Shown here: piece after piece, positions 8,831 through 16,878 of the stretch
How positions within the stretch are numbered: position 1 is the first letter of the stretch
Layout of the letters: every line of letters starts with the position of its first letter
Assembly: GCF_003075525.1 (NCBI RefSeq)
Contig: NZ_QDDR01000009.1
Location: 62,001-126,000, forward strand
Source of the DNA: Pararhodobacter aggregans
GTDB taxonomy: Bacteria; Pseudomonadota; Alphaproteobacteria; Rhodobacterales; Rhodobacteraceae
Direction of reading: 5' to 3'
Length of the DNA stretch: 64,000 nucleotides
Position numbers and translations under genes: made by a program
Notes under the pieces: model-generated
The model's input: only the letters and a program-made list of their open reading frames with translations
Database searches by the model: none
What the model was told of the DNA's origin: nothing

Positions 8831-9336
8831 TGCCCCGCGTCCTGGTCACCTATGTCCGCTGGGTCGAAAGGTTCAACTGGCTCTTCGGCCGGATCGCCAT
8901 GTATGCGCTCTTGGCCCTGATGGGCGTCATGCTCTACGGCGCGCTGGCCCGGGCCGTCGGCAACCCGCCGATCTGGACCGACGAGATGGCCCAGTTCCTG
9001 CTGATGGGCTATTTCATGATCGGCGGCGCCTATGCGCTGCAACTGGGCTCGGCCGTGCGGATGGACCTGCTCTATTCCCGCTGGTCCGACAAGACGCGGG
9101 CGCTGGTCGACATCCTGACCGTGGGCTCGCTGCTCTTCTACCTCTGCGTCCTGCTCTGGGGCGGGTGGGAGAGCCTGCAATACGCGCTGGAATACGGCGA
9201 ACGGCGCCGCGGCACCTGGCGGCCCTACATGGCGCCGGTCAAGGCGATCATGGTGCTGGGCATCCTGATGATGATCCTGCAGGTCCTGGCCTTCACCATC
9301 CGCGACATCGCGCGCCTGAAAGGCGAGGAGATCTGA
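8830..9336 (+). CDS. dctQ: TRAP transporter small permease (DctQ-type)
   Basis: A 168-residue membrane protein with four helices in the DctQ pattern: FNWLFGRIAMYALLALMGVML, a second with WTDEMAQFLLMGYFMIGGAY, then two C-terminal helices ending near residue 158. The motif W-x-DE in helix 2 (TDEMAQF) is characteristic. DctQ pairs with the large permease DctM to form the Na-driven, binding-protein-dependent TRAP carrier. It overlaps the amidohydrolase upstream and dctM downstream by one base each (TGATG), so all three are translationally linked. Confidence 0.92.
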   Translation: MPRVLVTYVRWVERFNWLFGRIAMYALLALMGVMLYGALARAVGNPPIWTDEMAQFLLMGYFMIGGAYALQLGSAVRMDLLYSRWSDKTRALVDILTVGSLLFYLCVLLWGGWESLQYALEYGERRRGTWRPYMAPVKAIMVLGILMMILQVLAFTIRDIARLKGEEI

Positions 9337-10664
9337 TGCCCACCGAGATGATCGCCGCGCTGATGTTCGGCAGCCTTCTGCTGCTGATGCTGACCGGACA
9401 GCGCATGTTCGGCGTGATCGGCTTTGTCGCCGTGGTGGCCGCGCTGTTCCTCTGGGGCGACCGGGGCGGGCATGACATCGCCTTCTCGCAGGCCTTCAAG
9501 CTGATGAACTGGTTCCCGCTCATCACGCTGCCGATGTTCATCTTCATGGGCTATGTGCTGTCGGAATCGCGGCTGGCCGATGACCTTTACCGCATGTTCC
9601 ACGTCTGGTTCGGGCCGGTGCCCGGGGGCCTCGCCATCGGGACCATCGTGCTGATGGTGCTGATTTCGGCGATGAACGGGCTGTCGGTGGCGGGGATGGC
9701 CATCGGCTCGACCATCGCGCTGCCGGAACTCCTGAAACGAAACTACGACAAGCGGATGGTCACAGGGGTCATTCAGGCCGGGTCATCGCTGGGCATCCTG
9801 ATCCCGCCCTCGGTCGTCATGGTGCTTTACGCGATGATCGCCCGGCAGCCGGTGGCGCAGCTGTGGCTGGCGGGGATCCTGCCGGGGCTGCTGATGGCCT
9901 CGCTCTTCATCGCCTATATCTGGCTGCGCTGCCGCATCAACCCGGCGCTGGGCCCGGTGCTGTCGGCCGAGGAACGCGCGGCGATCTCGACATCCGAGAA
10001 ATACCGGCTGCTGCTGGCGGGCGTCCTGCCGCTGGGCATCTTCCTGGTGATGATGGTGCCCTTCATCCTGGGCTATACGCGGCTGGTTGAAAGCTCGGTC
10101 ATCGGTGCGCTCGCCGCCGTCGCCGCCTCGGTCTACAAGAAGCGCATGACGCGGCAGGTCTGGGAGACGTGCCTGGTGCAGACCCTCTCGGTCAGCTGCA
10201 TGTTCCTGTGGATCATCCTGGCGGCGCTGGCCTTCGGGGCGATCTTCGACGGGCTGCGCGCGGTTGAATTCGTCCGCGAGTTCTTCATCACCGATCTGGG
10301 CCTCAACCGCTGGCAGATCCTGATCCTGATGCAGCTCAGCTTCATCCTGATGGGGACGTTCCTGGACGACACCGCCATGCTGGTGATCGTGGCGCCGCTC
10401 TATGTGCCGATCGTCCGGGCGCTGGAATTCGATCTGGTGTGGTATGGTGTCCTCTACACGATCACCTGCCAGATCGCCTATATGACGCCGCCCTTCGGCT
10501 ATAACCTGTTCCTGATGCGCGCCATGGCACCGTCGAGCGTGTCGCTGGCCGATATCTACCGCTCCATCGTGCCTTTCGTGGGGGTGATGATTCTGGGCCT
10601 CGCGCTCATCATGATCTTCCCGCAGATCGCGCTCTGGCTGCCGCAGACGCTGTATAATCCCTGA
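9336..10664 (+). CDS. dctM: TRAP transporter large permease (DctM-type)
   Basis: A 442-residue protein with about 12 transmembrane helices, the transport subunit of the TRAP system. The ATG at 9336 overlaps the dctQ stop; a longer frame starting at 9165 would cover dctQ and is rejected. DctM family segments are visible: SVAGMAIGSTIALPEL, VIQAGSSLGILIPPSVVMVLYAMI (the scaffold-to-elevator motif), and FLDDTAMLVIVAPLYVPIV with an Asp-Asp-Thr that fits a sodium site. It is followed 52 bases later by the binding-protein gene. Confidence 0.95.
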   Translation: MPTEMIAALMFGSLLLLMLTGQRMFGVIGFVAVVAALFLWGDRGGHDIAFSQAFKLMNWFPLITLPMFIFMGYVLSESRLADDLYRMFHVWFGPVPGGLAIGTIVLMVLISAMNGLSVAGMAIGSTIALPELLKRNYDKRMVTGVIQAGSSLGILIPPSVVMVLYAMIARQPVAQLWLAGILPGLLMASLFIAYIWLRCRINPALGPVLSAEERAAISTSEKYRLLLAGVLPLGIFLVMMVPFILGYTRLVESSVIGALAAVAASVYKKRMTRQVWETCLVQTLSVSCMFLWIILAALAFGAIFDGLRAVEFVREFFITDLGLNRWQILILMQLSFILMGTFLDDTAMLVIVAPLYVPIVRALEFDLVWYGVLYTITCQIAYMTPPFGYNLFLMRAMAPSSVSLADIYRSIVPFVGVMILGLALIMIFPQIALWLPQTLYNP

Positions 10665-10716
10665 ACCCCAGAAGGCCCGAAGGCCCGCCCCAAGTCCAAC
10701 AGAAGGAGATACGGAA

Positions 10717-11754
10717 ATGACGACGACGAGACGGAAGTTCCTGACCACCAGCGCCCTCGGCGGCGCAGCGGCCCTGGCGGCTCCGGCGGTTCACGCGCAA
10801 TCGACGATCCGCTGGCGGATGCAGACCTATGCGGGCGCCGCGCTGGGCGAATTCGTGGTGAAACCGGCGGTCGACATGTTCAACGCCATCGCCGGCGACG
10901 AGATGCAGATCGACCTCTATTACGCCGACCAGATCGTACCGACGGGCGAATTGTTCCAGGCCCTGCAGCGCGGGACCATCGACTGCGTGCAATCGGATGA
11001 CGATTCCATGGCCTCGCCCACCGAAGTGACGGTGTTCGGCGGCTATTTCCCGCTGGCCAGCCGCTATTCGCTGGATGTGCCCGCGCTGTTCAACGACTGG
11101 GGCCTGAACGAGATCTGGGGCGAGGCCTATGCCGCCGTGGGCGTGAAGCACATCTCGGCCGGGTCGTGGGATCCGTGCCATTTCATCACCTCCTCGCCGA
11201 TCACCTCGCTGGCCGATCTGCAGGGCAAGCGGGTCTTCACCTTCCCCACCGCCGGGCGCTTCCTGTCGCAGTTCGGCGTCGTCCCGGTCACCGTGCCGTG
11301 GGAGGATGTGGAGATCGCGCTGCAGACGCGCGAGATCGACGGCGTGGCCTGGTGCGGCGCGACCGAGGCCTATACGGTCGGCTGGGCCGATGTCACCAGC
11401 CATTTCCTGACCAACAACATCTCGGGCGCCTGGATCGGGCATTTCTTCTCGAACATGGACCGCTGGAACGAGCTGTCGCCGAAGCTGCAGAATCTGGTCG
11501 CGACCTGCTTCGAGCAGTCGCATTACTACCGCCAGCACTGGTACTGGGCGGGCGAGGCGCGCTACCGGACGGAAGGCACCAAGCTGGAACTGACGGCGAT
11601 CCCCGATGCCGAATGGGCCACCGTCGAGACCGCGGCACGGACCTTCTGGGACGAGATCGGCGCCGAAAGCGAGACCAAGGCGCGGGTCGTGCAGATCTTC
11701 AAGGATTACAATTCGGCCATGGACCGCGCCGGGCGGCCCTACCGCTATTCGTGA
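10717..11754 (+). CDS. dctP: TRAP transporter solute-binding protein (DctP family), Tat-exported
   Basis: A 345-residue periplasmic binding protein. The N terminus MTTTRRKFLTTSALGG is a twin-arginine signal, with cleavage probable after APAVHA near residue 27. Family features include GKRVFTFPTAGRFL (ligand-contact strand) and EIDGVAWCGATEAYT. The segment usually G-K-x-R-x-P, whose Arg holds a substrate carboxylate, reads GKRVFTFP, so the carboxylate-binding Arg may be shifted or missing; this would suit a non-carboxylate ligand. A strong site (AAGGAG) precedes the ATG. The gene is followed by a repeat element, then the ligase. Confidence 0.92.
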   Translation: MTTTRRKFLTTSALGGAAALAAPAVHAQSTIRWRMQTYAGAALGEFVVKPAVDMFNAIAGDEMQIDLYYADQIVPTGELFQALQRGTIDCVQSDDDSMASPTEVTVFGGYFPLASRYSLDVPALFNDWGLNEIWGEAYAAVGVKHISAGSWDPCHFITSSPITSLADLQGKRVFTFPTAGRFLSQFGVVPVTVPWEDVEIALQTREIDGVAWCGATEAYTVGWADVTSHFLTNNISGAWIGHFFSNMDRWNELSPKLQNLVATCFEQSHYYRQHWYWAGEARYRTEGTKLELTAIPDAEWATVETAARTFWDEIGAESETKARVVQIFKDYNSAMDRAGRPYRYS

Positions 11755-11756
11755 CC

Positions 11757-11890
11757 GGGACGCGGGGGGCTGCTCGCCCCCCATGAAACGAAAAAGTGCG
11801 GGGGGCTGCTCGCCCCCCGCGCCCCCTCGCCCAAGGGGCCCACGGGCCCCTTGGGGAACCCCGTGCGTATTTCAGACAAGATGATGGGGC
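11757..11890 (+). repeat. Modular 3'-end repeat element, copy D (single-armed)
   Basis: This intergenic block follows dctP. It holds two tandem copies of a GGGGGGC-TGCTC-GCCCCCC hairpin (11764-11782 and 11800-11818), a third hairpin AAGGGGCCC/GGGCCCCTT (11833-11852), then GGAACCCCGTG and an AT-rich tail (GTATTT, AGACAAGATG, ending near 11885). The order of modules matches copy C at 60.1 kb read on its minus strand and the left half of copy B at 57.5 kb, although arm sequences differ. It sits directly downstream of a gene end like the other copies. No T-run follows the hairpins. Confidence 0.75.
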
Positions 11891-11915
11891 GCAGGGTGCG
11901 CCCGGTGAGGACGAG

Positions 11916-13283
11916 ATGAGCGGATATCTGACGCTGGAGACCCTGGGCGCGGCCTTCGAGGCGGGCGAGATCGACACCGTGGTGGTGGCGGGTGTCGACA
12001 TGCAGGGGCGGCTGATGGGCAAGCGCTTTCATGCGGCGCATTTCCTCAGCCACGGCTGGGAAGAGACGCATTGCTGCAATTACCTGCTGACCGTCGACAT
12101 GGCGATGAACCCGGTCCCGGGTTACGAGGCGGCGAGCTGGGCGCAGGGCTATGGCGATTACCTGATGAAGCCCGATCTGGCGACGCTGCGCCGGGTGCCC
12201 TGGCTCGAGGGCACGGCGCTGGTGCTCTGCGATCTGCTCGACCATCACACGCATGAGGAAATCGCCGTCAGCCCGCGCGCGATCCTCAAGCGGCAGATCG
12301 CCCGGGCCAAGGCGCTGGGCTATGACGCGATGATGGCGACGGAGCTGGAATTCTTCGTCTTCGAGAACAGCTATGAGCAGTTCCGCGACACGGGATTCCA
12401 GAATCTGGTGCCGATCTCGGGCTATAACGAGGATTACCACATCTTCCAGACCACCAAGGAAGAGCCCCTGATGCGGGCCCTGCGCAACGGGCTTTATGGC
12501 GCGGGCATCCCGGTCGAGAATACCAAGGGCGAGGCCGAGGCGGGCCAGGCGGAGGTCAACATCCGCTATGCCGATGCCCTGACCACGGCCGACCATCACA
12601 CGATCACCAAGGCGGCAACGCGCGAGATCGCCCATGCGATGGGCAAGTCCGTGACCTTCATGGCCAAGTATCATCATGACAAGGCGGGCTCGTCCTCGCA
12701 TGTCCACCAGTCGCTGTGGGGGACGGATGGCAGCGCCGCCTTCGCCGACAAGGCGGACGAGAATGGCATGTCCGCGCTGATGAAGCATTTTCTGGCCGGT
12801 CAGCTGGCCCATGCGCGCGAGATCACCCTGTTCCTCGCGCCCTATGTGAACAGCTACAAGCGCTTCTGCGTCGGGCTCTTCGCGCCGACCAAGGCGGTCT
12901 GGTCCGCCGACAACCGCACCGCGGGCTTCCGGGTCTGCGGCGCCGGGACCAAGGCGGTGCGGGTCGAATGCCGGATCGGCGGCGCCGACCTCAACCCCTA
13001 TACCGCCTGCGCGGCGCTGCTCGCGGCGGGGCTGGACGGGATCGAGCAGAAGCTGGCACTGGAGCCGGAACTGAAGGGCGACATGTACGCGGCCGAAGGC
13101 GCGCGCGAGATCCCCAAGACCCTGCGCGAGGCGGCAGATCTGGCCGAGGGTTCGTCCTGGCTGCGCGGCGCATTGGGCGCGGCGGTGGTCGAGCATTACG
13201 TTCACGCCGCCCGCTGGGAAATCGCCGAGGCCGACCGGGTCGTCACCGACTGGGAGCTGAAGCGGGGCCTGGAACAGGCCTGA
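11916..13283 (+). CDS. Glutamine synthetase family protein, probable gamma-glutamylamide ligase
   Basis: A 455-residue GS-fold enzyme. The ATG at 11916 follows GGTGAGGACGAG. The N-terminal beta-grasp covers residues 1-110, then the catalytic domain with the ATP-site strand KAGSSSHVHQSLW near residue 255 and APTKAVWSADNRTAGFRVCG near 325, the GS glutamate/ammonia-site segment. The acidic metal motif ATELEFFVF is near residue 145. The ammonia-assimilating GlnA segments are only partly kept, as in GlnT, PuuA and IpuC-type ligases that join glutamate to amines. Neighbouring alcohol and aldehyde dehydrogenases argue for an amino-alcohol substrate such as ethanolamine; a role in plain glutamine synthesis is less likely. 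Confidence 0.87.
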   Translation: MSGYLTLETLGAAFEAGEIDTVVVAGVDMQGRLMGKRFHAAHFLSHGWEETHCCNYLLTVDMAMNPVPGYEAASWAQGYGDYLMKPDLATLRRVPWLEGTALVLCDLLDHHTHEEIAVSPRAILKRQIARAKALGYDAMMATELEFFVFENSYEQFRDTGFQNLVPISGYNEDYHIFQTTKEEPLMRALRNGLYGAGIPVENTKGEAEAGQAEVNIRYADALTTADHHTITKAATREIAHAMGKSVTFMAKYHHDKAGSSSHVHQSLWGTDGSAAFADKADENGMSALMKHFLAGQLAHAREITLFLAPYVNSYKRFCVGLFAPTKAVWSADNRTAGFRVCGAGTKAVRVECRIGGADLNPYTACAALLAAGLDGIEQKLALEPELKGDMYAAEGAREIPKTLREAADLAEGSSWLRGALGAAVVEHYVHAARWEIAEADRVVTDWELKRGLEQA

Positions 13284-13501
13284 GCCCCGGGACCCGATGC
13301 AGCATGGCGCAGCCCCGGCACCCCCTTGAACGGACAGCCCCGCCCCCGCCCTGCGGCGCGCGGCGCGCCGCCCCGCGCGTCCCGGGCAGGCGCGGTCGCG
13401 GCCCCGTGTCTGGGCCGGAGCGGCGAAAAATGATAGTCTTCGCCTCATTGAAACCCGCCCCGGTCCGGTCCGGGCCGTGGCGGCCTGCCATGAGGTTTGA
13501 C

Positions 13502-14086
13502 ATGAAAAGACGTTTTTCCGCCCTGGCCGTGGCCGGGATTGCCCTGCTTCTTGCCGCCCCCGCCGCTGCCACCATCTCGCGCGGGTGCAGCGCCAGCATC
13601 GCCGTCATGGGGCCGAACATTTACAACAATCTCCAGCCGCTGATCGAGATGGACGCCTCGGGCACCTGTTCGAACGGGCGGCCGAACCAGTGCCGGGTCA
13701 ATGCCCATGGCGCGCTGAGGGCCTGTATCGGGGCGCTGTGGAACGAGCGGCGCAGCCATGCCATCCCGGCGGCCTGCCTGGCCTCGGTCGGGGGCAACAA
13801 CCGCATGAACTGGACGCGCTGGGTGGGCATCTATCCGCATCTGCCGCATGGCCAGAACAGCCTTCTGGACCGGGTGCGGGTCGAGGCCTGCTGCCCGACC
13901 GACCGCTTCGACGTGGTGCATGTGCTGGTGCGCTACGGGATCGACGGCGACAACGGCTGCGCCGGTCAGGTCGACGGGCGGTTCCGCACCGTCGATCAGG
14001 GCGACCTGGACGCCAATTTCCGCATTGATTGCGGCGCGCAGCGGGCCCGGGGCCTCTGCGGGCCGATCCGGCGGACCAATCCCTAG
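13502..14086 (+). CDS. Secreted Cys-rich protein of unknown function
   Basis: A 194-residue protein of unknown family. The first 23 residues are a clear Sec signal (MKRRFSALAVAGIALLLAAP, cleavage after PAAA). The mature part has ten cysteines, including a CC pair in EACCPTD, so it is probably a periplasmic or secreted disulfide-bonded domain. No catalytic motif is recognised. An in-frame ATG four codons upstream (13490) is an alternative start. It sits in the middle of the amino-alcohol cluster, 218 bases after the ligase and 59 bases before the aldehyde dehydrogenase; whether it belongs to the pathway is unknown. Confidence 0.75.
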   Translation: MKRRFSALAVAGIALLLAAPAAATISRGCSASIAVMGPNIYNNLQPLIEMDASGTCSNGRPNQCRVNAHGALRACIGALWNERRSHAIPAACLASVGGNNRMNWTRWVGIYPHLPHGQNSLLDRVRVEACCPTDRFDVVHVLVRYGIDGDNGCAGQVDGRFRTVDQGDLDANFRIDCGAQRARGLCGPIRRTNP

Positions 14087-14145
14087 ACGAACACCGGCGG
14101 GGGCGGGCCGAAGCGCCCTGCCCCCGCGCTGACCAAGGAGCCAGA

Positions 14146-15531
14146 ATGACCACCATCAAATGCCTCTCGCCCGTCGACGGGCGGATCTATGCCGAGCGGC
14201 CCGCCCTGCCCTTGGCCGAGGCCCAGGCCGCCGCTGCCCGCGCCAAGGTAGCGCAAAAGGCCTGGGCCGCGCGCCCGCTGGCCGAGCGCATCGCGCTGGT
14301 GATGGCCGGGGTCGAGGCGCTGAACGCGATGAAAGCGCCGGTGGTCGAGGAACTGGCCTGGCAGATGGGCCGCCCCACCCGCTATGGCGGCGAATTCGGC
14401 GGCATGAACGAACGTTCGCGCTACATGGCCAGCATCGCCGAGACGGCGCTGGCCCCGACGATGGTCGAGGATGGCACCACCTTCCGCCGCTATATCGCGC
14501 GGGAGGCGGTGGGCGTGGTGCTGGTCATCGCGCCCTGGAACTATCCCTACATGACGGCGATGAACACGATTGTTCCCGCGCTGATCGCCGGGAACAGCGT
14601 CATGCTGAAACACGCCTCGCAGACCCTGCTGGTGGGCGAGCGGATCGCGATGGCGATGGCCGAGGCGGGGGTGCCCGCGGATGTCTTCCAGAACGTCGTG
14701 CTGGACCACGCCACGACCGAGGCGCTGATCGGTGCCCGGGCCTTTGGCTTCGTGAATTTCACCGGCTCGGTGGGCGGCGGTGTCGCCATCGAGAAGGCGG
14801 CGGCGGGCACTTTCACCGGCGTCGGGCTGGAACTGGGCGGCAAGGACCCGGGCTATGTCCGGGCCGATGCAGACCTTGACGCGGCGGTGGACAGCCTGAT
14901 GGACGGCGCCATGTTCAACGCCGGTCAGTGCTGCTGCGGGATCGAGCGGATCTATGTCCACGAATCGCTCTATGACGCCTTCGTCGAGAAATCCGTGGCC
15001 TGGGTGAAGGCCCTGAAACTCGGCAACCCGTTCGAGCCGGAAACCACCCTCGGCCCGATGGCCCATGCCCGTTTCGCCCGCATCGTCCGCGAGCAGGTGG
15101 CCGAGGCCGTGGCCGCCGGTGCCACGCCCCTGATCGACCCCGCGCTGTTTCCGGCCGATGACGGCGGCGCCTATCTGGCGCCGCAGATTCTGGTCAACGT
15201 GGATCATTCCATGCGGGTCATGACCGAGGAAAGCTTCGGCCCGGTGGTCGGCATCATGAAGGTCTCGGGTGACGAGGAAGCCATCGCCCTGATGAACGAC
15301 TGCCACTACGGGCTCACCGCCTCGATCTGGACCGCCGACACCGAGGCCGCGGCCGCAATCGGCGCGCGGATCGAGACGGGGACCGTGTTCATGAACCGCT
15401 GCGACTATCTCGACCCGGCCTTGTGCTGGACCGGCTGCAAGGATACCGGCCGGGGCGCCGCGCTGTCGGCGCTGGGTTATCAATCGGTCACGCGGCCGAA
15501 ATCCTACCATCTGAAGAAGGTCACGAAATGA
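14146..15531 (+). CDS. NAD(P)-dependent aldehyde dehydrogenase
   Basis: A 461-residue cytoplasmic ALDH. An AAGGAG site precedes the ATG at 14146. Key elements are APWNYPYMTAMN (cofactor and oxyanion Asn region), the NAD-loop FTGSVGGG, general base Glu229 in ELGGKDP, and the nucleophile within GQCCCG at residues 262-264 (Cys263 by the GQxC rule). MTEESFGPV near residue 363 is a further family motif. It probably oxidises the aldehyde produced by the adjacent iron alcohol dehydrogenase to a carboxylate. The stop overlaps the next ATG (ATGA). Confidence 0.93.
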   Translation: MTTIKCLSPVDGRIYAERPALPLAEAQAAAARAKVAQKAWAARPLAERIALVMAGVEALNAMKAPVVEELAWQMGRPTRYGGEFGGMNERSRYMASIAETALAPTMVEDGTTFRRYIAREAVGVVLVIAPWNYPYMTAMNTIVPALIAGNSVMLKHASQTLLVGERIAMAMAEAGVPADVFQNVVLDHATTEALIGARAFGFVNFTGSVGGGVAIEKAAAGTFTGVGLELGGKDPGYVRADADLDAAVDSLMDGAMFNAGQCCCGIERIYVHESLYDAFVEKSVAWVKALKLGNPFEPETTLGPMAHARFARIVREQVAEAVAAGATPLIDPALFPADDGGAYLAPQILVNVDHSMRVMTEESFGPVVGIMKVSGDEEAIALMNDCHYGLTASIWTADTEAAAAIGARIETGTVFMNRCDYLDPALCWTGCKDTGRGAALSALGYQSVTRPKSYHLKKVTK

Positions 15532-16682
15532 ACGTCCCCACCATGAACTGGTCCTACCCTACGGCCGTGAAATTCGGCGTGGGGCGCATCAAGGAACTGG
15601 CCGATCACGCCAAGGCGGTCGGCATGAAGGCGCCGCTGCTGGTCACCGACAAGGCGCTGGCCGCCCTGCCGATCACCGCCGAGGCGCTTTCGGTGCTGGA
15701 GGCGGGCGGGCTCGGCAAGGCCCTCTTCTCCGAGGTCGACGCCAACCCGACCGAGGCGAACATGGCCGCGGGCATCGCCGTCTACAAGGCGGGCGGGCAT
15801 GACGGGGTGATCTGCTTCGGCGGCGGCTCGGCCCTGGATCTGGGCAAGATGATCGCGCTGATGGCCGGGCAGCCGGCCACGCTCAGCGTCTGGGATCTGG
15901 AGGATATCGGCGACTGGTGGACCCGCGCGGATGCGTCGAAGATCGCACCGATCATCGCCGTGCCCACGACCGCCGGCACCGGCTCGGAAGTGGGCCGCGC
16001 GGGGGTGCTGACCAACGCCACGACCCACAAGAAGAAGATCATCTTCCACCCGGCGCTGATGCCGAAGGTGACGATCTGCGATCCGGCGCTGACCGTGGGG
16101 ATGCCGCGTTTCATCACGGCCGGCACCGGCATGGATGCGCTCGCGCATTGCCTCGAGGCCTATTGCAGCCCCTTCTACCACCCGATGTCGCAGGGCATCG
16201 CGTTGGAAGGCATGCGGCTGGTGTTCGAGAACCTGCCCAAGGTCTACGCCAATCCCGGCGATCTGGAGGCCCGCGCGCATATGATGTCGGCCGCGGCCAT
16301 GGGGGCCGTCGCCTTCCAGAAGGGCCTCGGCGCCATCCATTCGCTGAGCCATCCGATCGGCGCGGTCTACAACACCCACCACGGCACGACGAACGCCGTG
16401 GTCATGCCGATGGTGCTGGATTTCAACCGCCCGGCCATCGAGGACCGCCTGACCCGCGCCGCCGCCTATATCGGCATCGCGGGCGGGTTCGAGGGGTTCC
16501 GCGCCGCCGTCATGGACCTGCGCAAGACCCTCTCGATCCCCGAGACCCTGACCGCGCTGGGCGTGACCAACCCCGACCTCGCCACCCTGACCGAGATGGC
16601 GCTGGAGGACCCCTCCTGCGGCGGCAACCCCATCGAGATGAATGCCGCAAATACCCGCGCCCTGTTCGAGGCCTGCCTCTGA
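15528..16682 (+). CDS. Iron-containing alcohol dehydrogenase
   Basis: A 384-residue group III (Fe-ADH) dehydrogenase. The ATG at 15528 overlaps the ALDH stop by four bases. The N-terminal nucleotide domain holds FGGGSALDLGKM near residue 101 and VPTTAGTGSEVGRAGV near 146. Metal ligands fit Asp203 and His207 in GMDALAH, His271/His275 in HSLSHPIG and a downstream His-His pair in NTHHGTTNAV. In context it would oxidise the hydroxyl of a glutamylated amino alcohol to an aldehyde, which the upstream ALDH then oxidises. It is the last gene of the cluster. Confidence 0.93.
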   Translation: MNVPTMNWSYPTAVKFGVGRIKELADHAKAVGMKAPLLVTDKALAALPITAEALSVLEAGGLGKALFSEVDANPTEANMAAGIAVYKAGGHDGVICFGGGSALDLGKMIALMAGQPATLSVWDLEDIGDWWTRADASKIAPIIAVPTTAGTGSEVGRAGVLTNATTHKKKIIFHPALMPKVTICDPALTVGMPRFITAGTGMDALAHCLEAYCSPFYHPMSQGIALEGMRLVFENLPKVYANPGDLEARAHMMSAAAMGAVAFQKGLGAIHSLSHPIGAVYNTHHGTTNAVVMPMVLDFNRPAIEDRLTRAAAYIGIAGGFEGFRAAVMDLRKTLSIPETLTALGVTNPDLATLTEMALEDPSCGGNPIEMNAANTRALFEACL

Positions 16683-16719
16683 GACCGGAAACGCCGCGCC
16701 CTTGCGGGGGCGCGGCGGT

Positions 16720-16878
16720 TCAGTCTTCCTCGTCGTCCGGGACCGGCGGTTCGGCGGTGGGGATCCGGTAATCCTCGCGGAACCAGCGGGCCAGATCGAC
16801 ATCGGCGCAGCGTTTCGAGCAGAAGGGCCGGTAGGCTTCGACCATCGGCTTGCCGCATTGCGGGCATTTGCCGCTCAT
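16720..16878 (-). CDS. yacG: DNA gyrase inhibitor YacG (four-Cys zinc protein)
   Basis: A 52-residue protein. The N-terminal half carries the complete YacG zinc motif CPQCGK...[14 protein letters not shown], and the C-terminal tail is acidic (VPDDEED). YacG proteins bind one zinc and, in E. coli, inhibit DNA gyrase by contacting GyrB. The ATG overlaps the RNase G-like stop in an ATGA arrangement, giving the order infA-maf-RNase G-yacG seen in many alphaproteobacteria. The gene converges with the iron alcohol dehydrogenase 37 bases away. Confidence 0.93.
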   Translation of the reverse strand: MSGKCPQCGKPMVEAYRPFCSKRCADVDLARWFREDYRIPTAEPPVPDDEED

